This document shows, one piece after another, positions 8,333 to 15,945 of a stretch of 64,000 nt of DNA. Within the stretch, counting starts at the first letter, position 1, and each line of letters begins with the position of its first letter. The notes under the pieces were generated by a model. That model saw only the letters and a program-made list of their open reading frames with translations. It searched no databases and had not been told where the DNA came from. The stretch spans positions 62,001 through 126,000 of the forward strand of contig NZ_JAHSTU010000010.1 of assembly GCF_019145495.1 (NCBI RefSeq), written 5' to 3'. A program made the position numbers and the translations under genes. The stretch comes from Pseudomonas azerbaijanoccidentalis. GTDB taxonomy: Bacteria; Pseudomonadota; Gammaproteobacteria; Pseudomonadales; Pseudomonadaceae.

Positions 8333-11300
8333 AGGTCAACGTCAGGACATCAGGCACTGTTGGATTGACCGCACACAACAGTGCCTGACCGACACCCGCC
8401 AAACCCAGCATCATCCCGAGTACAGGCACGCTGTCTTGCCCCATGAAATCTTCGTTGAAGAGACTCTCGGCTACCCCGGACAATTCTTGCAGGCTCCGCT
8501 CAATACCCAGGTTGTTTCCCGTGCTGCGATAAAGCGCCAGCAGACACAGCAGATTGCCGAAATCTCCGTGGCACAAGCTGTAACCGGAACCGAGGCCATG
8601 GCGCCAGATATTGCTTTCGCACCAACGAATATCACCCTCCACCATCGCCAGATGCTCGGCATCGAACACATCTTTCAGCGCGTGCATGAGTTGCAGCCTG
8701 GAAATCAGAATCCCGGCATCGCCGTGACACCACTTAGTCATGTGCGAGGGAATGGACGGCTCACGCAGGTCGAGCCAACCTCCCTGGCCCTTCTGACGGT
8801 TTTCGTCTTCCAGCAGGTCAATCGTTAACGCAATCAACGACGTGTCTTTTGTCACCTCGTAAACCTTGGCCAGCGCCTGGAGAACGCCGGAAATCCCATG
8901 GGAGAATCCAGTGAGTAGCGGTGTTACGCTGGCCTTGCGCAAAAACCGCCCGTCTTCTTTCACCAGTTCCGCCCGAATGGCTGCGGCGTACCTTTCGATC
9001 AATGGGATCAGCCGTTGTCGCGGCTGGAGCTGATAGAGGTTCACCAACAACGTGACGGTCCCGCACCAACCGTTGAGGAAGTCGAACTCGTCTCCTTGTT
9101 GTGGAAAATCCTCGAGTTTGAGTAGCAACTCATCAATCGTCGCTGCGTGAATATCCCGGCCCGTCACCTGTTGGTGATTGACCAGCACATAGAGATACGA
9201 CGCCAGACCGAAATACGCACTGACCGCCATGTCACTGTCAAAATGCTCGCGGGATCTGGCCATCGAGTCGACGATTTGATCCGCCCTGACCAGGTGCTCA
9301 GTCTGGCCACTGACTCGGTACAGACTCATGTAAAAAACCGCCAGACCGCCCATCCCGCTGTACAGACTATTGGTCATCGGCGAGAGATAACTGCGCCGGG
9401 TGGTCGGATGGGAGTTGAGGAAAGTCCACGCCACATCCCCTTCTGCGCCATCGATTCTCAACCGCTCGATGGCGTCTGCCACTTTCAAAGCGCCTGCCAG
9501 ATACTGCGTCGCCTGCACGTTGGGGATGTCGGTACTGACATGCCGTCTATTCATGGGCGAGGCTCCATTGCCCGAAGGAAACAGACACTCCTTCAAGATG
9601 AGCAACTGGAATGTTTTGTTGCTTGGGGAAAGCGAGCTCAATTTTCGCCGGCAACTCTCCAGGGGACTGTCGATCTCGATTGAGGCGACAAAAGCACCAT
9701 GAGCATTGAACAGATCGCTCGAAGCGATCGGCATGGTGAAACTGGGGATGTTGGCGCGCTCAAGATCGATCAACTCATGGCTGGCCACATTTTTTTTGAT
9801 GAGTGATTCGTTGGATTCAGACCACAACGTCGCCAGCAGCAATTGCCGTTGAAGCATGCACTGCGTGAAACGTGGGTGCAGCGTCAGCTCGATGAAATCG
9901 ATATAGCGCTGGGTATTCTTGATCAACACACGTGTTTTCAACCGCGCGGCGTGCTGATTAATCAGCTCCAGTATTGCTGCCTGATGTGTCATGACCTCAT
10001 CGTAGGCAAATCCAAAACCCTCAAGAAACGCGTCTTGATAGGTACCCAGTGAATACTGCGCTCCCTCGAAAATCGGCAGGTGTTTGATGAGCGGCGTTTT
10101 GTCGACCTTGATCCGCTTCAAATGATAGAAACCTTGCTCGCGGATCAACTGCCTTGCCGTGCTGGTGAACTGTTTCTGAGCCGTCAGGCCACTGAAATCA
10201 TTTTCAGAATCGGGTGAGTAGGGAACAAAACCCGTCGAAAACACTGACTGGCTGTTGAACTTCAGGGTTTTGAACAACGCACCGGTGCTGGGCAGATCGC
10301 CCTGCAGGTCGATCATCGAGGCGGTCAACAGGCACTCAAGGTCGATGAGAACAGGGCTGCTCCCACAGGCGATGATATTTTCGTAGTGGAAGTCGATGCC
10401 GTTCAACGCGTGAACAAGCGCGATCTGCGCCCCCATCCGTCGATAGAACAAGGTGAGTTCGGCGTTGTTTTCGCAGGCGTGATTGTCGATTTTTTCGATC
10501 CAGCAGTGATCGTCACTGCTCACCATTGATGGCGTTTTTGCAGAGAAACACTCGTCCGCGGTTTTCTGGTGCAACAGCATCAGAAGCGAACTATAGAGCT
10601 GCGCTTCCCGATTACTTCTCGGCTTATAGACCAGCGATGTACCTGCGATCCGGACGGCGCAAACCGTTTCGCCGTCAGCGTGAGGATCGCCTAATCCGAG
10701 TTCGATCGAGTCGATTCGACGGTCTGGCAGATCGAACACCTGCATCAGCACATCAACATCGTCAGCAAAATGGAAGATGATTTTGTACAGGTAAGCCGAT
10801 GTACCTTCCAAATGTCGAATCAGCAAGTCGGCCAGTACCGGATAGGCCTCCAGGATCGGACCTGTTGCGCCGGCACTCAAGTAATGCTCGAAGCTTTCCA
10901 GGTCAGTTTCCACGCCCTCTGATATTCGTGTATTGAGACAATGTACAAGTGACTTTTCAGACAGACGTTTGATACTGGTTAAAACATAGGGCCTGAGACT
11001 TGAAAGCAACGATCCGGCATCAAAATGATTGCTAGCCTCTACGTATCTAGCGTCACTTTTAAACACACACTCAAAGTAACCAAGCAAGGCCTCATAAAAA
11101 CCTTCAAAGGTTTCACGGCGTGCGCTGCTATTGTTACCAGCCTTAGCCAATGAACCAACAAGATGAATCTTTCTTTCAAACTCTTCCAGTGTCGAGTATT
11201 TACTTTCTCGCTTGGACTGCTTTCCAAACCAATGAATCAAGTCGGATTTACCCAACCCGAAATAGCGCGTAACGGCACGATCATCCTTATGCAACATATG

Positions 11301-11387
11301 CAGGGTACTGCACAGAGCATCGACATCGACGTCACGACCTGCACCCGATGCTTCACGCTCTTGAAACGTCAGAATATCAGCCAGCAT
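8259..11387 (-). CDS. lanM: Class II lanthipeptide synthetase LanM
   Basis: 1042 aa, normal LanM length. It dehydrates Ser/Thr of a precursor peptide through phosphorylation and elimination, then adds Cys thiols to form (methyl)lanthionine rings. Dehydratase (DUF4135) features: YKPRSNR near 254-260, a kinase-like loop DFHYEN at 332-337, LIDLE at 347-351. LanC-like cyclase from about 675: YSGMGG 676-681, GFSHGISG 827-834, WCHG 886-889 and LCHGDFGN 938-945; expected zinc ligands C887, C939 and H940 are present. AAGGTGG precedes the ATG. It follows the lanA precursor gene by 58 bp across a perfect hairpin. The 5' third is AT-rich for this genome (22 G/C in 10921-10980). After VLTL near 1017 about 25 residues come from DNA antisense to the GntR gene. 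No LanT, LanP or immunity gene adjoins. Confidence 0.95.
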   Translation of the reverse strand: MLADILTFQEREASGAGRDVDVDALCSTLHMLHKDDRAVTRYFGLGKSDLIHWFGKQSKRESKYSTLEEFERKIHLVGSLAKAGNNSSARRETFEGFYEALLGYFECVFKSDARYVEASNHFDAGSLLSSLRPYVLTSIKRLSEKSLVHCLNTRISEGVETDLESFEHYLSAGATGPILEAYPVLADLLIRHLEGTSAYLYKIIFHFADDVDVLMQVFDLPDRRIDSIELGLGDPHADGETVCAVRIAGTSLVYKPRSNREAQLYSSLLMLLHQKTADECFSAKTPSMVSSDDHCWIEKIDNHACENNAELTLFYRRMGAQIALVHALNGIDFHYENIIACGSSPVLIDLECLLTASMIDLQGDLPSTGALFKTLKFNSQSVFSTGFVPYSPDSENDFSGLTAQKQFTSTARQLIREQGFYHLKRIKVDKTPLIKHLPIFEGAQYSLGTYQDAFLEGFGFAYDEVMTHQAAILELINQHAARLKTRVLIKNTQRYIDFIELTLHPRFTQCMLQRQLLLATLWSESNESLIKKNVASHELIDLERANIPSFTMPIASSDLFNAHGAFVASIEIDSPLESCRRKLSSLSPSNKTFQLLILKECLFPSGNGASPMNRRHVSTDIPNVQATQYLAGALKVADAIERLRIDGAEGDVAWTFLNSHPTTRRSYLSPMTNSLYSGMGGLAVFYMSLYRVSGQTEHLVRADQIVDSMARSREHFDSDMAVSAYFGLASYLYVLVNHQQVTGRDIHAATIDELLLKLEDFPQQGDEFDFLNGWCGTVTLLVNLYQLQPRQRLIPLIERYAAAIRAELVKEDGRFLRKASVTPLLTGFSHGISGVLQALAKVYEVTKDTSLIALTIDLLEDENRQKGQGGWLDLREPSIPSHMTKWCHGDAGILISRLQLMHALKDVFDAEHLAMVEGDIRWCESNIWRHGLGSGYSLCHGDFGNLLCLLALYRSTGNNLGIERSLQELSGVAESLFNEDFMGQDSVPVLGMMLGLAGVGQALLCAVNPTVPDVLTLTFMQSNPATVAQDQPGAVSPAEPLR

Positions 11388-11408
11388 GCTCTGCCACCTT
11401 AACCAGCA

Positions 11409-11430
11409 TGGCGGGTCGGGAGACCCGCCA
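11409..11430 (-). promoter_or_regulatory. Perfect hairpin between lanA and lanM (attenuator)
   Basis: Nine-base arms TGGCGGGTC/GACCCGCCA around a four-base loop, with no clear T-run. Hairpins at this place in lantibiotic operons usually let through only part of transcription, so that precursor is made in excess of enzyme; that role is inferred. Confidence 0.7.
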
Positions 11431-11445
11431 CATGTTACGAGAGGC

Positions 11446-11595
11446 TTAGCAGCCGAACGTGCAGCCCAGGCTTTCGCAAGTGATTGCAGTTGTCGCCATC
11501 ACTTCAAGGCCAGCCATCTTGTTGACACCTGCCTTGACGTAGGCTTCGAACTCGCTGGCGAAATCACCCGACATGTCCATAACTTGATCTTTCAT
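11446..11595 (-). CDS. lanA: Class II lanthipeptide precursor peptide LanA
   Basis: 49 aa. The ATG at 11595 is set by GGAG seven bases upstream; a longer frame back to 11745 has no ribosome site and an unlikely Cys/Trp-rich N-terminus. The leader (about residues 1-34) is acidic at first, with FASEFEAYVKAGVNKMAGLE; the C-terminal core of about 15 residues, TTAITCESLGCTFGC, has Cys at 40, 45 and 49 and Thr/Ser at 35, 36, 39, 42 and 46. Up to three rings are possible. There is no plain Gly-Gly cleavage site; LEVMA before TT, or MAG further up, are the best guesses. It directly precedes lanM on the same strand. Family beyond class II cannot be told from sequence alone. Confidence 0.88.
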   Translation of the reverse strand: MKDQVMDMSGDFASEFEAYVKAGVNKMAGLEVMATTAITCESLGCTFGC

Positions 11596-11895
11596 ATATG
11601 TCTCCAGATATAAAATTGCGAGGCGCCCTAAGTGGCACCTGACAAAACTAACACCAGAAAACAAAAACCGACGCATCTGAAAAGCAAACTTAATGTAACG
11701 CCATTTAACCCCGCCTCTACAGCACCAACAACCAAAGTCAATCAAACAAAAACATACTGCAATCGTTTAGCACAGATACCAATTCGAGCACCCACTAAAT
11801 GCTCACTACTGAAAAGTAACAAAACCCTTCCAACTATCGCCCGACATCCATCCACACCTATTTGATGAATGCCGTGCGTCTCAATATTTAACATT
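11596..11895. other. AT-rich gap upstream of lanA
   Basis: 300 bp between cobW and lanA, AT-rich (22 G/C in 11641-11700). It should hold the lanA promoter and 5' leader; on the minus strand a weak stem GGTGCC...GGCGCC near 11622-11640 lies just before the ribosome site. No convincing gene: minus-strand frames here lack ribosome sites and family resemblance. No terminal repeats or direct target duplications were recognised. Confidence 0.55.
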
Positions 11896-12867
11896 TCACT
11901 CGGCCGCAACTCGGGCGAACCCTTCACGGATTTTCTCTTCCGGCAAATCATCGGCGATAAACACGATCACGCTTTCACGCACTTCGTCATCGGTCCACTC
12001 GGTATCCCAGTCGAAACCGTAAAGCTTCAACACCCCCTGGAACACCATGCGCCGTGGTTCACCCACGATGCTCAGGACACCTTTGTAGCGCAGCAGTTGT
12101 TTACCGTGCTCTTCCAGCAGCTCGTTCATGAACTCGCTGAGCTTGTCGATATCCAGCGGCTTGTCAGTGCGCAGCACCAAGCTGGAAATGCGGTCGATGG
12201 AAGGGGCCTGGCTCACCGGGCGCAAACTCACACCGCCTCCGAGGTCAGCGTTGAGGTTGAAACCACGCACATCGAGCAGTTCGGCCAGATCGATCTGGCC
12301 GTGGTCGACCACGCGGATCGGTGCGCGTCGATTGATGCGGGTCAGGCGCTCGCTCAACGCGGTGAAGGTGGGTTCGTCCACCAGATCACGTTTGCTCACC
12401 AGCAAACGGTCGGCGAACCCGATCTGCGCCTGGGCGATGGTCTGGGTCAGGTGGGTCTCGGCGTGCGACGCGTCGACCAGCGTGATGATGCCGTCGAGGA
12501 TATAGCGCTCGCGCAGCTCTTCATCGATGAAGAAGGTCTGCGCGACCGGCGCAGGATCAGCCAGGCCGGTGCATTCGATCACCAGACGATCGAAGGCGAT
12601 GTCGCCGCTGTCCAGGCGTTCGAGCAGCAGGTACAAGGCCTTGGTCAGGTCGGTGTGGATGGTGCAGCAGACGCAGCCGTTGGACAGCGTCATCACTTGG
12701 ACCGGTTCGTCGCCCAGCAGTTGGGTGTCGATACCGGCGTCGCTGAATTCGTTCTCGATCACGGCGACTTTCAGGCCGTGCTCGGCTTTGAGCAGGTGCC
12801 GCAGCAGAGTGGTTTTACCGGCGCCGAGAAAGCCGCTGAGGATTGTTACCGGGATGGGAGAGGACAA
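11896..12867 (-). CDS. yjiA: CobW/COG0523-family GTPase, metal chaperone (YjiA-like)
   Basis: 323 aa G3E GTPase. Walker A GFLGAGKTT at residues 12-20, the metal-binding GCVCC about residues 65-69, a Walker B/ECTGLADP segment near 100, SKRDLVDE as the base-recognition motif, and a C-terminal CobW_C domain. COG0523 proteins deliver or insert metals, mostly zinc. It is the last gene of a cstA-ybdD-cobW set in the same order as E. coli yjiY-yjiX-yjiA, although a REPIN separates it from ybdD. Matches PA4604 by position (recalled). No zinc-regulator box was seen, so a housekeeping role within the operon is more likely than a Zur stress role. Confidence 0.9.
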   Translation of the reverse strand: MSSPIPVTILSGFLGAGKTTLLRHLLKAEHGLKVAVIENEFSDAGIDTQLLGDEPVQVMTLSNGCVCCTIHTDLTKALYLLLERLDSGDIAFDRLVIECTGLADPAPVAQTFFIDEELRERYILDGIITLVDASHAETHLTQTIAQAQIGFADRLLVSKRDLVDEPTFTALSERLTRINRRAPIRVVDHGQIDLAELLDVRGFNLNADLGGGVSLRPVSQAPSIDRISSLVLRTDKPLDIDKLSEFMNELLEEHGKQLLRYKGVLSIVGEPRRMVFQGVLKLYGFDWDTEWTDDEVRESVIVFIADDLPEEKIREGFARVAAE

Positions 12868-12913
12868 ACTGGATCTCCTGTCTCACAAAATTAAAGTATC
12901 AACACAAAATAAA

Positions 12914-13003
12914 TGTGGGAGCTAGCCTGCTAGCGATGACGGACTGTCAATCAACAGTGACGTTGAATGTTCAGCCGCCATCGCGAGCAGGCTCGCTCCC
13001 ACA
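12914..13003. repeat. REPIN, family B (GTGGGAGC-AGCCTGCT)
   Basis: Inverted arms TGTGGGAGCTAGCCTGCTAG and CGCGAGCAGGCTCGCTCCCA with a 45-50 bp spacer, between ybdD and cobW. The arms differ at the inner palindrome (TAGC versus CGCG). Confidence 0.85.
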
Positions 13004-13030
13004 GGTTTTGCTGTTAATCCGACAACCGGA

Positions 13031-13228
13031 TCAACAGCACTTCGGCCCACCCTTGCCACCGTAACGGGCTTCCTGACGTTCGCGGAAGAACATCTCGTAG
13101 CTCATCACCGGTTTGTCCGGGTGCTTGGTTTGCATGTGCTCGACGTAGTTGTCGTAGTCGGGCATGCCGACCATCAGGCGCGCGGCCTGACCGAGGTATT
13201 TACCGAGGCGACTCAGGTCATTGAACAT
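13031..13228 (-). CDS. YbdD/YjiX family small protein
   Basis: 65 aa, matching the YbdD/YjiX (DUF466) family: an N-terminal helix, then MPDYDNYVEHMQ, HPDKPVMSYEMFFRERQEAR and a Gly/Cys-rich tail ending CC. It starts 15 bp after the cstA stop codon and must be co-translated with it. The family almost always accompanies CstA/BtsT carriers and probably assists them; the mechanism is not known. Confidence 0.9.
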   Translation of the reverse strand: MFNDLSRLGKYLGQAARLMVGMPDYDNYVEHMQTKHPDKPVMSYEMFFRERQEARYGGKGGPKCC

Positions 13229-13243
13229 GCTGCAAATCCTCGA

Positions 13244-15310
13244 TTACGCGTCCGGCTGGGCCTGGAACGGCGATTCTTTATCCGTACGTTCTTTTTTACC
13301 CCAGGCGGCAATGCCGACCTTGAGCGCATAGAACAGGATACTGAACACCACGAACAGGAACAGCGCGGTCAGCGTTGCGTTGGTGTAGGCGTTGAAAATC
13401 ACGTGTTGCATCTGATTGATGTCCTTGGCCGGGGCGAGGATCTGACCATTGGCCAGTGCATCGCTGTATTTTCTCGCCAGGGCCAGGAAGCCAATCGCCG
13501 GGTTGGCGTCGAACAGCTTAATGAAGCCGGCCGTGGTGGTGCAGATCAGCAGCCAAACGGCTGGCAGCATGGTCACCCAGACGTAGCGCTGGCGTTTCAT
13601 TTTGATCAGCACGACGGTGCCGAGCATCAGCGCGATACCGGCCAGCATCTGGTTGGAGATACCGAACAGCGGCCACAAGGTGTTGATGCCACCCAACGGA
13701 TCGACCACGCCCTGATACAGCAACCAGCCCCACATCGCCACGCAACCGGCGGTGGCAATCAGGTTGGCGGTCCAGGATTCGGTACGTTTCAGCGCCGGCA
13801 CGAACGAGCCGAGCAAGTCCTGCAGCATGAAGCGACCGGCACGAGTACCGGCGTCTACCGCGGTCAGGATGAACAGCGCTTCGAACAGGATCGCGAAGTG
13901 GTACCAGAACGCCATGGTGTTTTCACCCGGCAGGACACTGTGCAGAATCTGCGCAATACCGACCGCCAAGGTCGGCGCGCCGCCGGCACGGGCGAGGATG
14001 GTGGTTTCACCGATGTCCTTGGCCACCGCCTGCAGGGCTTCCGGGGTAATTGCAAAGCCCCAGCTGCTGACGGTTTGTGCCACAGCCACCACATCACCGC
14101 CGACCACGGCAGCCGGACTGTTCATGGCGAAGTAAACGCCAGGCTCGATCACCGAAGCGGCGACCATGGCCATGATCGCCACGAACGACTCCATCAACAT
14201 GCCGCCGTAACCGATGTAACGGGCGTTGACCTCGTTATCCAGCAGCTTCGGCGTGGTGCCGGAGGAAATCAGCGCGTGGAAACCCGATACCGCGCCACAG
14301 GCGATGGTGATGAACAGGAACGGGAACAGACCGCCCTTCCACACCGGGCCCGTGCCGTCGACGAATTGGGTCAGTGCCGGCATTTTCAGCTCGGGCATGG
14401 TCACCAGAATCCCGATGGCCAGGGCGACGATGGTACCGATTTTCAGGAACGTGGAGAGGTAGTCACGGGGTGCCAGGATCAGCCAAACCGGTAACGAGGC
14501 GGCCACAAAACCGTAACCGACCAGCATCCACGTAATCTGAACGCCATTGAAAGTGAACGCCTTGGCCCACACCGGATCGGCAGCAATTTGCCCGCCGAGC
14601 CAGATCGAACCCAGCAGCAGCAATACGCCGACCACGGAGATTTCGCCAATGCGACCCGGGCGGATGTAGCGCATGTAGATGCCCATGAACATTGCGATCG
14701 GGATGGTCGCCATCACCGTGAAGATGCCCCACGGGCTTTCAGCCAGAGCCTTCACCACGATCAACGCCAGCACCGCGAGGATGATGATCATGATCAGGAA
14801 GCAGCCGAACAGCGCGATGGTGCCGGGGATGCGGCCCATTTCTTCACGGACCATGTCGCCCAGGGAGCGACCGTTGCGGCGGGTGGACATGAACAGGACC
14901 ATGAAGTCCTGAACGGCACCCGCCAACACCACACCCGCGATCAGCCACAGCGTGCCAGGCAGATACCCCATCTGCGCCGCCAACACCGGACCGACCAGCG
15001 GCCCCGCGCCGGCAATGGCCGCGAAGTGGTGACCGAAGAGGATGTGTTTGTTGGTCGGCACATAGTCCAGACCGTCATTGTTAAGCACGGCGGGGGTGGC
15101 CCGTCGCGGGTCGAGCTGCATCACATTGTTGGCGATGAACAGACTGTAGTAACGATACGCAACCAGATAGATGGCCACAGCCGCGACCACAATCCACAAG
15201 GCATTGATTGCCTCACCTCGGCGCAGTGCCACTACACCCAGGGCGCACGCCCCTACGATTGCCAGCACCAGCCAGGGTAGATGGCGTAGCGGGCTATTAT
15301 TATTTTTCAT
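13244..15310 (-). CDS. cstA: Carbon starvation protein CstA family (BtsT-like pyruvate/peptide carrier)
   Basis: 688 aa inner-membrane protein with about 16-18 hydrophobic segments. Family marks: NKHILFGHHFAAIAGAGP near residue 90, VLAGAVQDF, FLFITIACGAVSGFHAL near 370, and a CstA C-terminal domain. The ATG at 15310 has GGA nearby; an upstream in-frame extension of 24 residues lacks a ribosome site and includes polar sequence unlikely to be translated. E. coli relatives take up pyruvate (BtsT) or peptides and pyruvate (CstA) under nutrient limitation. First gene of cstA-ybdD-(cobW). Substrate not decidable from sequence. Confidence 0.92.
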   Translation of the reverse strand: MKNNNSPLRHLPWLVLAIVGACALGVVALRRGEAINALWIVVAAVAIYLVAYRYYSLFIANNVMQLDPRRATPAVLNNDGLDYVPTNKHILFGHHFAAIAGAGPLVGPVLAAQMGYLPGTLWLIAGVVLAGAVQDFMVLFMSTRRNGRSLGDMVREEMGRIPGTIALFGCFLIMIIILAVLALIVVKALAESPWGIFTVMATIPIAMFMGIYMRYIRPGRIGEISVVGVLLLLGSIWLGGQIAADPVWAKAFTFNGVQITWMLVGYGFVAASLPVWLILAPRDYLSTFLKIGTIVALAIGILVTMPELKMPALTQFVDGTGPVWKGGLFPFLFITIACGAVSGFHALISSGTTPKLLDNEVNARYIGYGGMLMESFVAIMAMVAASVIEPGVYFAMNSPAAVVGGDVVAVAQTVSSWGFAITPEALQAVAKDIGETTILARAGGAPTLAVGIAQILHSVLPGENTMAFWYHFAILFEALFILTAVDAGTRAGRFMLQDLLGSFVPALKRTESWTANLIATAGCVAMWGWLLYQGVVDPLGGINTLWPLFGISNQMLAGIALMLGTVVLIKMKRQRYVWVTMLPAVWLLICTTTAGFIKLFDANPAIGFLALARKYSDALANGQILAPAKDINQMQHVIFNAYTNATLTALFLFVVFSILFYALKVGIAAWGKKERTDKESPFQAQPDA

Positions 15311-15467
15311 TTTATTATTCCAGCCAGAGTGGACAAGAAAGACAGCCACACCGAGTTTAGCTCTCCTGACGGTAAAGGCCATACCCCAACGTTGGTCTAG
15401 AGCCGTCCTGGCTGGCAGATTTCAATGATGCGGGTCTATAGTCAGCGAACATCCAGAGGATTGCGCC

Positions 15468-15836
15468 ATGAGCGAGCACCCCGCCAATCGCCGTCGCTTC
15501 AAACGTATTGCGTTCGATGCCCGAACCGAGCTGAGCCAGGGTGAATACATCTGGCCGGTGAAGCTGATCGACCTCTCGCTCAAGGGGCTATTGATCGAGC
15601 GTCCCGAGCCTTGGCTGGGTGATGCCGGACAGGAATTTTTCGTAGACATCCACCTGAGCGATGACGTCGATATCGAAATGGATGTGCAACTGGCCCATGA
15701 AGAAAACGGCCAGTTAGGGTTTGTCTGCCGCCACATCAGCCTGGAGTCGATCCAGCGGTTGCGACGGTTGATCGAGTTGAACCTGGCTGATCCGCAGGAA
15801 CTGGAGCGGGAGTTGGGCGCACTGATCGAGGTCTGA
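15468..15836 (+). CDS. mapZ: PilZ-domain cyclic-di-GMP effector, MapZ ortholog
   Basis: 122 aa single PilZ domain: RRRFKR at residues 8-13 gives the c-di-GMP arginine motif and DLSLKGLLIE near 37 the second motif ([D/N]xSxxG), followed by the C-terminal helix LRRLIELNLADPQELEREL. The sequence and position (between cstA and radA) match P. aeruginosa MapZ (PA4608, recalled), which on binding c-di-GMP inhibits the chemotaxis methyltransferase CheR1 and so alters motility. It is divergent from cstA, with a REPIN between it and radA. It probably reads the same messenger that the MorA-like enzyme at the left edge makes or degrades. Confidence 0.9.
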   Translation: MSEHPANRRRFKRIAFDARTELSQGEYIWPVKLIDLSLKGLLIERPEPWLGDAGQEFFVDIHLSDDVDIEMDVQLAHEENGQLGFVCRHISLESIQRLRRLIELNLADPQELERELGALIEV

Positions 15837-15844
15837 ACAAGCGA

Positions 15845-15935
15845 TGTAGGAGCTGCCGCAGGCTGCGATCTTTGATTTCGGGTGCCGGTCGTATCCATTT
15901 AAATCAAAAGATCGCAGCCTGCGGCAGCTCCTATA
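15845..15935. repeat. REPIN, family A
   Basis: TGTAGGAGCTGCCGCAGGCT arm and its complement CAGCCTGCGGCAGCTCCTAT around a 40-bp spacer, in the convergent mapZ/radA gap just 10 bp after the mapZ stop. Confidence 0.85.
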
Positions 15936-15945
15936 GGTCTGGCGT

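Noticed and set aside
8301..8828. 175-codon plus-strand frame after the second GntR gene
   Set aside because: Lies entirely opposite lanM, without a ribosome site or domain.
11596..11745. Upstream extension of the lanA frame by 50 codons
   Set aside because: No ribosome site; the ATG at 11595 has a good GGAG, and the extension is Cys/Trp-rich and unlike a leader.
11742..11951. 69-codon minus-strand frame overlapping the cobW 3' end
   Set aside because: No ribosome site or similarity; most likely chance in AT-rich DNA.
13121..14494. 457-codon open frame antisense to cstA
   Set aside because: Compositional artefact opposite a membrane-protein gene.
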